7,981 nt of DNA, taken from the NCBI GenBank assembly GCA_903931645.1, contig CAIZDF010000295.1:1-7981 (forward strand), read 5' to 3'. Source of the stretch: an uncultured Tolumonas sp. (GTDB lineage: Bacteria; Pseudomonadota; Gammaproteobacteria; Enterobacterales; Aeromonadaceae). A program made the position numbers and the translations under genes. Of this stretch, positions 1 through 7,981 are shown piece by piece (within the stretch, counting starts at the first letter, position 1; each line of letters opens with the position of its first letter). The notes beneath the pieces are model-generated. The model saw only the letters and a list, made by a program, of their open reading frames with translations, was not told the DNA's origin and did not search any database.

Positions 1-1401
1 CCACAAAATATCTTCCGCGGTACAGGCCCATTCCTGATCGATCAGATAATCGACTTCCTCGACACACAGCTCATGACCAAAACTGACCGTTAATTCAGCC
101 GGTAACCAACTGGCGGCGAGGCTGCCGTAGCAACTGGCGATCCGGCGGGCGGTAGCGGCATTCAACCAATGTGCTTGCTTGCGATAGCGCTGGGTTAAAT
201 GCAGCACGTTACCTTCAAAATCGGCACCCGGCAGTTTACTGCTGGCGGTCCAATCTTCCCGCGCTTGTGGGAAATAGGGTGCCAGTTTATGGCAGGCTGC
301 TTGTGCCAGTTTGCGATAGGTGGTCAATTTGCCACCAAACACTGATAACAGCGGTGCTTTGCCCTGTTCATCGGCTAGCTCCAACGTGTAATCGCGGGTG
401 ACTGCTTGCGGCGAGCTGGATTCATCATCACACAGTGGGCGTACGCCGGAATAACTCCACACCACATCCGCAGGTGCGATTTGATGTGTGAAATGTTTAT
501 TCACCACATCACACAGATACTGCACTTCCTCGGCATTAATTTTCACCGCGCGCAGATCACCGGTGTATTCCAGATCGGTGGTGCCAATCAGGGAAAAATG
601 CTGCTGATACGGAATGACAAACACGATGCGTTTATCTTCATTCTGCAGAATATAAGCCTCTTCGCGCTCATGAATGCGCGGCACGATGATGTGACTGCCT
701 TTCACCAAACGAATATTCCGTGGTGATTTCAGCGCCATCGTTTCATCAAACAACCGTTTCACCCACGGACCGGTGGCATTTACCAAGGCATCGGAGGTAA
801 CGTCGAAAGTCTGGCCGTTGAGCTGATCTTGCAGGGTCAGTTTCCAATGTGTTTGTTCGCGCTCGGCTTTGATACAGGCAGTGCGCGTGTCAATGCGCGC
901 GCCATGTTGTCGCGCCTGCATAGCGTTTAACACCACTAAACGCGCGTCATCGACCCAGGCATCCGAATATTCAAAGCCCTTCACCAGATGGGGCTGCACA
1001 CCATCATTGGGTGAAAATTTGATACTGCTGCAGGCCGGTAAGGTGATGCGTTTTGCCAGATGATCATAGAGAAACAAACCTGCGCGGATCATCCACGCCG
1101 GGCGCAGGTGAGGGCGGTGAGGCAGACGAAAACGCATCGGATGGGCAATATGCGGCGCCATGCGCAGCAGGGTTTCCCGTTCCGCCAGTGCTTCTTTAAC
1201 CAACCGGAATTCGTAATGTTCCAGATAACGCAAACCACCGTGGATCAATTTGCTGGAAGCCGAAGACGTGGCGCTGGCCAGATCGTCCGCTTCGAACAGT
1301 GCCACTGCAAGCCCGCGACCAGCGGCATCGGCGGCAATGCCGGTGCCATTGATCCCGCCACCAATGACAACCAAATCGTAATGCGGAATGGTGTTCATCA
1401 T
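1..1401 (-). CDS. glpD: Aerobic glycerol-3-phosphate dehydrogenase GlpD (3' end beyond window)
   Basis: This FAD enzyme of the inner membrane oxidises sn-glycerol-3-phosphate to dihydroxyacetone phosphate and passes the electrons to quinone. The reading frame is open from the ATG at 1401 to base 1, giving 467 residues. By comparison with the 501-residue E. coli protein, about 30-35 C-terminal residues lie off the left edge. Visible landmarks are the FAD dinucleotide-binding segment VIGGGINGTGIAADAAGRG near residues 12-30, the family segment SSASSKLIHGGLRYLEHYEF, the LPHRPHLRPAWMIR block, NATGPWVK, KGSHIIVPR, LQNEDKRIVFVIP, and YSGVRPLCDDES, RDYTL and FGGKLTTYRKL, which carry the conserved substrate-site Arg and Lys. 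Two adjacent in-frame ATGs begin the gene; the first is chosen because GGAG (1410-1413) lies 8 nt before it, against 11 nt for the second. Upstream lies a near-perfect GlpR operator, so the gene is probably induced by glycerol-3-phosphate. It is the last visible step of the glpF-glpK-glpD cluster. Confidence 0.97.
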   Translation of the reverse strand, partial: MMNTIPHYDLVVIGGGINGTGIAADAAGRGLAVALFEADDLASATSSASSKLIHGGLRYLEHYEFRLVKEALAERETLLRMAPHIAHPMRFRLPHRPHLRPAWMIRAGLFLYDHLAKRITLPACSSIKFSPNDGVQPHLVKGFEYSDAWVDDARLVVLNAMQARQHGARIDTRTACIKAEREQTHWKLTLQDQLNGQTFDVTSDALVNATGPWVKRLFDETMALKSPRNIRLVKGSHIIVPRIHEREEAYILQNEDKRIVFVIPYQQHFSLIGTTDLEYTGDLRAVKINAEEVQYLCDVVNKHFTHQIAPADVVWSYSGVRPLCDDESSSPQAVTRDYTLELADEQGKAPLLSVFGGKLTTYRKLAQAACHKLAPYFPQAREDWTASSKLPGADFEGNVLHLTQRYRKQAHWLNAATARRIASCYGSLAASWLPAELTVSFGHELCVEEVDYLIDQEWACTAEDILW

Positions 1402-1409
1402 AAAATGTG

Positions 1410-1413
1410 CTCC
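1410..1413 (-). promoter_or_regulatory. Ribosome binding site of glpD
   Basis: GGAG on the minus strand sits 8 nt before the first of two consecutive ATG codons and so favours the start at 1401. Confidence 0.7.
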
Positions 1414-1442
1414 AGCCTTGTTTGCTCGAATAAAAACATATT

Positions 1443-1462
1443 AATGTTCGTTATCGAAAATA
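1443..1462 (-). promoter_or_regulatory. GlpR operator upstream of glpD
   Basis: On the plus strand this reads AATGTTCGTTATCGAAAATA. It matches 19 of 20 positions of the E. coli GlpR consensus as I remember it (WATGTTCGWTAWCGAACATW). It lies 41 bp before the glpD start. It overlaps the TATATT hexamer (minus strand, 1459-1464), the best candidate -10 element, so GlpR binding would block RNA polymerase. GlpR releases DNA when glycerol-3-phosphate binds. Confidence 0.82.
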
Positions 1463-1464
1463 TA
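1459..1464 (-). promoter_or_regulatory. Candidate -10 element of the glpD promoter
   Basis: TATATT on the minus strand matches TATAAT at five of six positions and lies between the two operator centres. The hexamer 17 bp upstream (CACACT, 1482-1487) is a poor -35, as at activator-dependent promoters. A single good CRP half-site, AAATGTGATC (plus strand, 1492-1501), lies just beyond, but its partner half is not recognisable. Confidence 0.35.
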
Positions 1465-1481
1465 GAACAATATCGAGCGTT
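1462..1481 (-). promoter_or_regulatory. Possible second, weaker GlpR operator of glpD
   Basis: The 20 bp directly abutting the strong operator match the GlpR consensus at 13 of 20 positions, with a good half-site ATCGAGCGTT (8/10) and a poor partner half. Tandem strong and weak operators at glpD fit the known E. coli arrangement, but this site alone would not be convincing. Confidence 0.35.
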
Positions 1482-1537
1482 AGTGTGACGAAAATGTGAT
1501 CAATAAATGAAAAATGCACAAATTATCACCGGATTGA

Positions 1538-1561
1538 GCAGGTCAATTTACGCTGACCTGC
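1538..1561 (-). terminator. Hairpin after glpK, possible terminator or processing stem
   Basis: GCAGGTCA and TGACCTGC form a perfect 8-bp stem around an 8-nt loop, starting 11 nt past the glpK stop codon. Neither strand has a run of T after the stem, so it is not a classical intrinsic terminator. It could stabilise the 3' end of the glpFK message or partly separate glpK from glpD, which has its own promoter-like region. Confidence 0.4.
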
Positions 1562-1572
1562 GCGATAGTGAC

Positions 1573-3937
<2,365 letters not shown>

Positions 3938-3999
3938 CGTGCTGCCCTTAATTGTTTTCGTAACATTACCGTCTCATGCGGTAAACAAATTATTAACAA

Positions 4000-4019
4000 T
4001 TCCTTCGCTTGAGAACATA
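4000..4019 (-). promoter_or_regulatory. Possible GlpR operator (promoter-proximal) upstream of glpF
   Basis: Plus strand TTCCTTCGCTTGAGAACATA matches the remembered GlpR consensus at 13 of 20 positions. The inner TTCG and outer GAACATA elements are intact, but the centre is off. It is the weakest of three candidates and is supported mainly by its neighbours. Confidence 0.35.
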
Positions 4020-4030
4020 TCTTCATTCTG

Positions 4031-4050
4031 AATGTTTGATCTCGCGCATA
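4031..4050 (-). promoter_or_regulatory. GlpR operator upstream of glpF
   Basis: Plus strand AATGTTTGATCTCGCGCATA matches the GlpR consensus at 16 of 20 positions and keeps both outer ends (AATGTT and CATA). It lies about 95 bp before the glpF start, where the glpFK promoter would be expected. Confidence 0.62.
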
Positions 4051-4052
4051 AA

Positions 4053-4072
4053 AATGTTCGAATTGGTTCGTT
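4053..4072 (-). promoter_or_regulatory. Second GlpR operator upstream of glpF
   Basis: Plus strand AATGTTCGAATTGGTTCGTT matches 14 of 20 positions; the left half AATGTTCGA is perfect and the right half weak. It starts 22 bp from the neighbouring operator, about two helical turns, so repressor molecules could bind side by side. A still weaker resemblance continues at 4081-4100. Confidence 0.5.
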
Positions 4073-4174
4073 TTGCTAAAAATGAACAACAGCGAAGCAC
4101 TTTTTACTGCTGCTGATATTCATTCGGGTTGTTTTTTGGTGAATGTATGGTCGTTTGACTTCAGTTAGGTGGGG

Positions 4175-4342
4175 TTAGTGCGTGATCCATAACATCAGGC
4201 CAAAGAAAATGACCGTCATCCCCGTGCCGGCAATGATCCAGTAATAGCCTTTACGCCCTTGATAGAGAGAAATTCGGTAGTAAGAAAGATAGATCGTCCA
4301 GCCGAGCGCCAGCAAAAAGGGAAGCAGGAATAATCGCGCCAT
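4175..4342 (-). CDS. Small two-helix membrane protein, function unknown
   Basis: The ATG at 4342 opens a 55-residue frame ending in TAA at 4175-4177. It begins MARLFLLPFLLALGWTIYLS, a hydrophobic helix. A short basic loop follows (YYRISLYQGRKG, roughly residues 21-32), then a second hydrophobic helix ending GLMLWITH. Residues 24-32 are positively charged, so by the positive-inside rule the loop should be cytoplasmic with both ends outside. A purine-rich AAGAGAG precedes the ATG by 5 nt. The clear hairpin topology, intact frame and position between glpF and a divergent gene argue for a real gene; I do not recognise a named family. It runs in the same direction as glpFKD, but about 240 bp and the glpF operators separate it from glpF, so it is probably not part of that operon. 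Confidence 0.6.
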   Translation of the reverse strand: MARLFLLPFLLALGWTIYLSYYRISLYQGRKGYYWIIAGTGMTVIFFGLMLWITH

Positions 4343-4395
4343 GATGGCTCTCTTGTTATGCTGCAGATATCTTTGATGGTAGTAAGGGATCGCCG

Positions 4396-5340
4396 ATGGC
4401 TCAACTGCAAATCACCCGTTTTGGCGGGGTAGAGGTGTTACAACTAGCAAATCAGGAAATTACCGCACCCGCATCTGGCGAAGTGCTGCTCGACGTAATC
4501 TATGCCGCAGTCAATCCGGTCGATGCGAAAACTCGCGCCGGTCTTGGTTGGGCGGCTGCACAACATAAAGATGACCTGCCGTGGACGCCGGGTTTTGATG
4601 TCTGTGGTTTGGTGCAGGCAGTGGGGTCGAGCGTCACTGATTTCGCAGTGGGCCAACGCGTCTGCGGTATGGTATTCCGTGGCGGTGCGTATGCGTCACA
4701 GCTGCTCGCGGTAGCCGACGACTTACTGCCGGTGCCGGAAACTATCTCTTAGGAACAAGCCGCGGCATTACCGTTGGCTGGCTTAACCGCATGGCAGGGG
4801 TTATTTGAACACGGCCAATTGCAAGCTGGTGAAACGGTGCTGATTTCTGCTGCCGCGGGTGGTGTGGGCCATATTGCGGTGCAGCTCGCCAAACAAGCTG
4901 GTGCCAAAGTGATTGCCAGTGCCTCGGCCAGTAATCACGGCTTTTTACGGGAACTGGGTGCCGATCAGGTAGTGGATTATCACGACAGTGAGGCCATGGA
5001 CGAACTCAAAGGCCAGCTTGATTTGGTGTTTGATCTGGTGGGTTTTGACAGTGGTTTGTCAGCGTTAGCGCTATTAAAAGCCGGTGGCCGCCAAGTCACG
5101 GTACCGACCGTCACCGCGCCACAAATTAAAGAGGCGGCGGCCGCACAAGGTAAAACCGCACTGGGCATGATGGTACACCCCGATCGCACCGCATTGGCGA
5201 CCTTATTGGAAAAATGCGCAGCCGGCGATCTGCAGGTGCATATCAGTAACGTTTATCCACTAAGCGAAGGTGCTAATGCGCACACAGCAATTGAAAGCGG
5301 GCGCACCCGCGGCAAGCTGCTGCTCAATCCGTGCAATTAA
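4396..5340 (+). pseudogene. Zinc-free MDR NAD(P)H-dependent oxidoreductase (quinone oxidoreductase-like), interrupted by an amber codon
   Basis: The frame encodes a medium-chain dehydrogenase/reductase of the QOR type, expected to be about 314 residues. Codons 1-118 form the GroES-like catalytic domain, with AAVNPVDAKTR, TPGFDVCGLVQAVG and VGQRVCGMVFRGGAYA. A TAG at 4750-4752 (codon 119) then stops translation. The same frame continues without any shift as EQAAALPLAGLTAWQ. It goes on through the Rossmann nucleotide-binding segment VLISAAAGGVGHIAVQLAK (148-166) to a normal end at TAA 5338-5340 (GRTRGKLLLNPCN). In relatives the broken spot reads like IS(F/Y)E(E/Q)AAALPL, so the TAG most likely replaces a Tyr or Phe codon; TAT or TAC would need one base change. 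No structural-zinc cysteines are seen. The second half has no ATG near its start and no ribosome site, so it is unlikely to be made alone. Everything else is intact, so this is a recent mutation, a sequencing error or a readthrough site. The HAD phosphatase gene follows 35 bp later. Confidence 0.8.
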
Positions 5341-5364
5341 ACGCGTGTTGTGAAGGGACAAATT

Positions 5365-5370
5365 AGGAGA
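5365..5370 (+). promoter_or_regulatory. Strong ribosome binding site of the HAD phosphatase gene
   Basis: AGGAGA lies 5 nt before the ATG at 5376, the best Shine-Dalgarno sequence in the window. It would allow the phosphatase to be translated on its own even though translation of the preceding oxidoreductase stops early. Confidence 0.7.
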
Positions 5371-5375
5371 ATTCG

Positions 5376-5984
5376 ATGTTTGATGTGAAGGCTTATCAGC
5401 AATATGCAGCGTGGATTTTTGATCTCGACGGCACCTTGTCGAACACCTTACAGGCGCACGATCTGGCGTGGCAGCACGCGCTTACCCAGTTTGCGATCCC
5501 GTTTACCAGCGAGCGGATGCAGCAATTGGGCGGGGTGCCGATCCCTGATACGGTGGAAATTCTTGCCCATGAAGCTGGTATGCAGGTCGATGTTCCGGCC
5601 GTGGTGACAGTGCGCGATCGCCGCTTTTATGAATTGTTGCCCACCACCTTATCGCCGACGCCATTAGTGGCTGGTGTGGTGTTGCCGTTTTTAGGTGAAA
5701 AACCGATGGCCGTTGGCACCGGCTGTCACACCGACATGGCGCGCCGCATTCTGGCTGGTTTATCTTTAGATCGTTATCTGCCTATCGTGGTCGGTGCGGA
5801 TCAGGTGGCCAACCCGAAACCGGCAGGCGATACCTTCTTGCTCGCGGCAGAAAAATTGGGTGTCGCGCCAGAACGCTGTCTGGTGTTTGAAGATGCGGAT
5901 GCCGGTCTGAAAGCCGCTGCTGCGGCGGGCATGGCGGCCATTGATGTGCGCAATCTTTGGCCGGTACAACGCCCACTGCAATAA
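5376..5984 (+). CDS. yqaB: HAD-superfamily phosphatase, YqaB / beta-phosphoglucomutase-like
   Basis: This 202-residue cytoplasmic HAD hydrolase is similar along its length to E. coli YqaB, a sugar-phosphate phosphatase reported to act on fructose-1-phosphate and 6-phosphogluconate. All four HAD motifs are visible: nucleophile Asp16 and acid/base Asp18 in FDLDGTL; Thr115 in PMAVGTG; Lys148 in NPKPAGDTFLL; and the Mg-binding acidic pair Glu172-Asp173 in VFEDADAGLKAA. The ending AAAAGMAAIDVRNLW also matches the YqaB pattern of AARAAGMDAVDVRLL. Residues about 20-85 would form the small alpha-helical cap (subfamily I) that selects the substrate. One oddity is Asn23 in LSNT, where relatives usually have Asp. 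The gene has its own strong ribosome site and probably shares a transcript with the broken oxidoreductase upstream. The substrate cannot be read from the sequence, and orthology to yqaB is inferred from similarity only. Confidence 0.88.
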   Translation: MFDVKAYQQYAAWIFDLDGTLSNTLQAHDLAWQHALTQFAIPFTSERMQQLGGVPIPDTVEILAHEAGMQVDVPAVVTVRDRRFYELLPTTLSPTPLVAGVVLPFLGEKPMAVGTGCHTDMARRILAGLSLDRYLPIVVGADQVANPKPAGDTFLLAAEKLGVAPERCLVFEDADAGLKAAAAAGMAAIDVRNLWPVQRPLQ

Positions 5985-5993
5985 ACTTGGTGT

Positions 5994-6023
5994 TATGAGG
6001 CTGTCGAAACTGACGGCTTCATA
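5994..6023 (+). terminator. Hairpin after the HAD phosphatase gene
   Basis: A 12-bp stem, including two G-U pairs, closes a 6-nt GAAACT loop (5994-6005 with 6012-6023). It starts 9 nt after the phosphatase stop codon, where a terminator would be expected. There is no following T-run, so termination would be factor-assisted or the stem may only protect the 3' end. Confidence 0.42.
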
Positions 6024-6056
6024 TGACTAAAGCTACACTCTACACTCCCGTTTATA

Positions 6057-6071
6057 CCGGCGTTACGCCGG
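6057..6071. other. Short GC-rich inverted repeat upstream of vgrG
   Basis: CCGGCG, a TTA loop and CGCCGG form a perfect 6-bp stem 51 bp before the vgrG start. It could be a small hairpin in the leader or a protein-binding palindrome. No T-run follows. The rest of the 138-bp gap between the phosphatase and vgrG holds the preceding hairpin and a CATAAT sequence (6103-6108) that resembles a -10 element but has no convincing -35. Confidence 0.35.
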
Positions 6072-6122
6072 CAGTTATGGTGTGCCCGTAACTGATCCAT
6101 CGCATAATAAACGGGATAATTT

Positions 6123-7931
6123 ATGTTCTTCGAAGCCAATCAGGCACGGTTTCTGTGTTCAGTGCCGGGTCTGCCCGCTGTTTTTCAGGTACTACGTTTT
6201 CACGGCGAAGAGTTTATCAGCCTGAGCTTTGATTTTTCCATCACTCTCGTTTGCGAAGACGCAAGCTTAGATCTGGCCGCTTTTCTCTATCAACCGTGCA
6301 CTCTTAGCATCAAAACTCCCGATGGATATCGTTCGATTACCGGTGTGATACACGAAATGGCACAAGGAGATAGCGGGTTACGTCTTACGGAATATCACAT
6401 TACCTTACGCCCCCGGCTGGCATTATTACGCCATCGTGTGAGCTATCGAATTTTCCAGCAATTGAGTGTCCGGCAAATTGTTGAACAATTACTGCAGGAA
6501 GCCCGTTTCACCAGTCTGGATTATCACTGGCGGTTGCATGAAAAACATCCGCTACGTGACTACTGTGTGCAATATGCCGAGTCGGATTATGACTTCATCC
6601 ATCGACTCTTGGCAGAGGAAGGCATTCACTATCATTACGAGGTGCAAAATGGTCACTCGGTGTTAGTGCTGGGGGATGGTAATTTTGCCTTTCCGGCGGG
6701 TGTCAGCATGGAGCACCGCCCAGCCAGTGGCCTCAATGCCGATAAACCTGCGTTACGCGAATGCCAGACATTTTGGCATACAGTTGCCGGTAAAGTGACC
6801 GGGCGTGATTTCACTTTTACTCGCCCGCTGACACCATTACAGGCCGATATCACACCGTCACCCGCGGCCCAAAACGAACAAACTCATAACAGGCAATCAC
6901 CAAAACTAGCGACTCAACCATTAGCCGTTGAACGTTTAGAAGACTATCGATGGCCGATGCTCAGTGATAACGATGCCGATACTTTACGTTTAAGCCAGTT
7001 GGCACAAGCCCGCCACAGCCAGGCTGCGGTAATGATGAATGGTGTTACCGATCATAGCGGCTTAATGGCTGGTAAATTTGCCACGTTTAACGAATTACCG
7101 CGCCGTGAATTTGAACCGCTGTGGTTGGTGCAATCGGTTCGACATGAAGGCGAACAACCGCAAGTTCTCGAAGAAACCAGTGGTGGGCAGGCCAGTTATC
7201 GTAACCACTTTACCGCTATGCCATGGCAGCGTCTGTTTGTGCCGCCATGCTGGTCGCAACGACCCACATTATCTGGTTATCAGACCGCAATCGTGACAGG
7301 CCCGAAAGGTGAAGAGATATACACCGATGAGTTGGGCCGCATCAAAGTGCAGTTTCATTGGGACCGGGCCGGTCAGGGCGATGAGAAAACCTCTTGCTGG
7401 TTACGGCTGGCACAAAGCTGGGCGGGCGATTGTTATGGCAGCCACTGGATACCGCGTGTGGGGCAGGAGGTGGTTGTCAGTTTTGAACATGGCAACCCCG
7501 ATCGGCCACTGGTGCTGGGCTGTGTATATAACGGCGCCAATCACCTGCCTTATGAACTCCCCACACATAAAAGCCGTACGGTGTTTAAAACCTTATCGAC
7601 ACCGGGTGGCGGTGGTTTTAATGAGTTACGTTTTGAAGACAAAAAAGGTCATGAGCAAATTTATCTGCACGCGCAAAGGGATTGGGAGCTGATGGTCAAA
7701 GCCAACGCGTTTGCCACCATCGATGGCGATAGCCACCGACTCACGCATGGCAACGCTATTGAACGAGTCAAAGGCGATCGGCAAGAACTCGTTAAAAAAG
7801 ACAGTTTTGAACACCTGAAAACCGACGATCAACTTAAGCTGAACGGCACATTCCAACATCAGGTCGAGCAGTCGTTTTTGGTGTCCGTTAGCGATGAATT
7901 GCATCAAAACGCGGCGATTAAAATTAATTAA
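6123..7931 (+). CDS. vgrG: Type VI secretion system spike protein VgrG (TssI), short C-terminus
   Basis: VgrG trimers cap the Hcp tube of the type VI secretion system and carry effectors into target cells. Residues 1 to about 370 form the gp27-like base: LRFHGEEFISLSF near the start, then FQQLSVRQIVEQLL and YCVQYAESDYDFIHRLLAEEGIHYHYE (147-173), a hallmark segment. Residues about 386-470 form the gp5 OB-fold, ending HWIPRVGQEVVVSFEHGNPDRPLVLGCVYNG. The needle region begins at RFEDKKGHEQIYLHAQRD (503-520) and the repeat-like stalk continues to the stop after HQNAAIKIN. The total of 602 residues is short. Most VgrGs run on through valine/glycine-rich beta-prism strands to a flat tip that binds a PAAR protein, and those last strands are not seen here. 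No added effector domain is present. The start is preceded by GGGA about 7 nt upstream. A Q/N/P-rich linker at about 243-262 separates parts of the gp27 region. Partner genes would lie to the right of the window. Confidence 0.95.
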   Translation: MFFEANQARFLCSVPGLPAVFQVLRFHGEEFISLSFDFSITLVCEDASLDLAAFLYQPCTLSIKTPDGYRSITGVIHEMAQGDSGLRLTEYHITLRPRLALLRHRVSYRIFQQLSVRQIVEQLLQEARFTSLDYHWRLHEKHPLRDYCVQYAESDYDFIHRLLAEEGIHYHYEVQNGHSVLVLGDGNFAFPAGVSMEHRPASGLNADKPALRECQTFWHTVAGKVTGRDFTFTRPLTPLQADITPSPAAQNEQTHNRQSPKLATQPLAVERLEDYRWPMLSDNDADTLRLSQLAQARHSQAAVMMNGVTDHSGLMAGKFATFNELPRREFEPLWLVQSVRHEGEQPQVLEETSGGQASYRNHFTAMPWQRLFVPPCWSQRPTLSGYQTAIVTGPKGEEIYTDELGRIKVQFHWDRAGQGDEKTSCWLRLAQSWAGDCYGSHWIPRVGQEVVVSFEHGNPDRPLVLGCVYNGANHLPYELPTHKSRTVFKTLSTPGGGGFNELRFEDKKGHEQIYLHAQRDWELMVKANAFATIDGDSHRLTHGNAIERVKGDRQELVKKDSFEHLKTDDQLKLNGTFQHQVEQSFLVSVSDELHQNAAIKIN

Positions 7932-7943
7932 ACATTGATAAAC

Positions 7944-7960
7944 CCCCAGCTAAGCTGGGG
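7944..7960. terminator. GC-rich hairpin after vgrG
   Basis: CCCCAGC and GCTGGGG pair perfectly over 7 bp around TAA, 12 nt past the vgrG stop codon. It is the typical shape of an intrinsic terminator stem. On the plus strand the following bases (TGACTCGC) are not T-rich. On the minus strand the stem is followed by GTTTATCAATGTTT, so it may serve a convergent gene beyond the right edge better than vgrG, or both weakly. Confidence 0.5.
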
Positions 7961-7981
7961 TGACTCGCATAGGTTTGACCG

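Noticed and set aside
171..1488. Several plus-strand open frames opposite glpD
   Set aside because: They lie antisense to a strongly conserved GlpD reading frame, have no domain-like content and look like codon-usage shadows.
1484..1510. Possible full CRP site upstream of glpD
   Set aside because: Two direct TGTGA copies and one good half-site (AAATGTGATC) are present, but no inverted partner TCACA at the right spacing, so a complete CRP site is not supported.
4090..4145. Possible intrinsic terminator near the TTTTTT run at about 4131-4136
   Set aside because: Flanking sequence gives only imperfect 5-6 bp pairing (CATTC/GAATG around the T-run itself), and the geometry is wrong for termination in either direction.
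4216..4410. A 64-codon minus-strand frame overlapping the small membrane-protein gene
   Set aside because: It is in a different frame, lacks membrane-segment character, has a poor start and crosses the start of the divergent oxidoreductase; the 55-codon frame explains the region better.
4774..5340. Second half of the oxidoreductase as an independent gene starting at a TTG
   Set aside because: The TTG encodes the Leu of a conserved AAALPLAG segment, there is no ribosome site before it, and a Rossmann domain without the GroES-like domain would not be a normal MDR enzyme.
7309..7907. Open frames in other frames within the 3' part of vgrG
   Set aside because: They are shadows of the OB-fold and stalk coding sequence; no separate toxin or immunity character was visible.

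Overview
The window looks like chromosomal DNA from a gammaproteobacterium. The GlpF, GlpK and GlpD proteins are close to the Escherichia coli proteins over their whole visible length, GlpR-type operators are recognisable, and a type VI secretion VgrG lies nearby. An Aeromonadales or similar marine/enteric lineage would fit, but that is inference; nothing in the sequence fixes the genus. The composition is fairly uniform, and I see no insertion sequence, tRNA, rRNA, CRISPR array or phage gene.

Left part (1-3937, all on the minus strand): a glycerol-uptake and catabolism cluster read right to left as glpF, glpK, glpD. GlpF lets glycerol cross the inner membrane. GlpK traps it as glycerol-3-phosphate. 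GlpD, whose last few dozen residues lie beyond the left edge, oxidises that to dihydroxyacetone phosphate at the membrane. glpF and glpK are 25 bp apart and clearly co-transcribed. glpD follows after about 170 bp that contain a hairpin and its own near-perfect GlpR operator. A cluster of candidate GlpR operators also lies upstream of glpF. The regulon logic (repression by GlpR, relieved by glycerol-3-phosphate) is therefore readable from the DNA. The GlpK protein differs from E. coli GlpK at the positions used for fructose-1,6-bisphosphate and IIA-Glc control.

Middle part (4175-5984): a 55-residue two-helix membrane protein on the minus strand is divergent from a plus-strand pair. The first gene of the pair is a quinone-oxidoreductase-like NAD(P)H-dependent MDR gene broken by a single in-frame amber codon. 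The second is an intact HAD-superfamily phosphatase of the YqaB / beta-phosphoglucomutase-like group.

Right part (6123-7981): a VgrG (TssI) spike protein with complete gp27-like and gp5 OB-fold regions but an unusually early C-terminal end. It is followed by a strong GC-rich hairpin just before the window edge. Any partner PAAR protein, adaptor or effector would lie beyond the right edge.

I do not see a convincing undescribed system. The items most worth a second look are the amber-interrupted oxidoreductase, the altered GlpK allosteric sites, the abrupt VgrG C-terminus and the small membrane protein.
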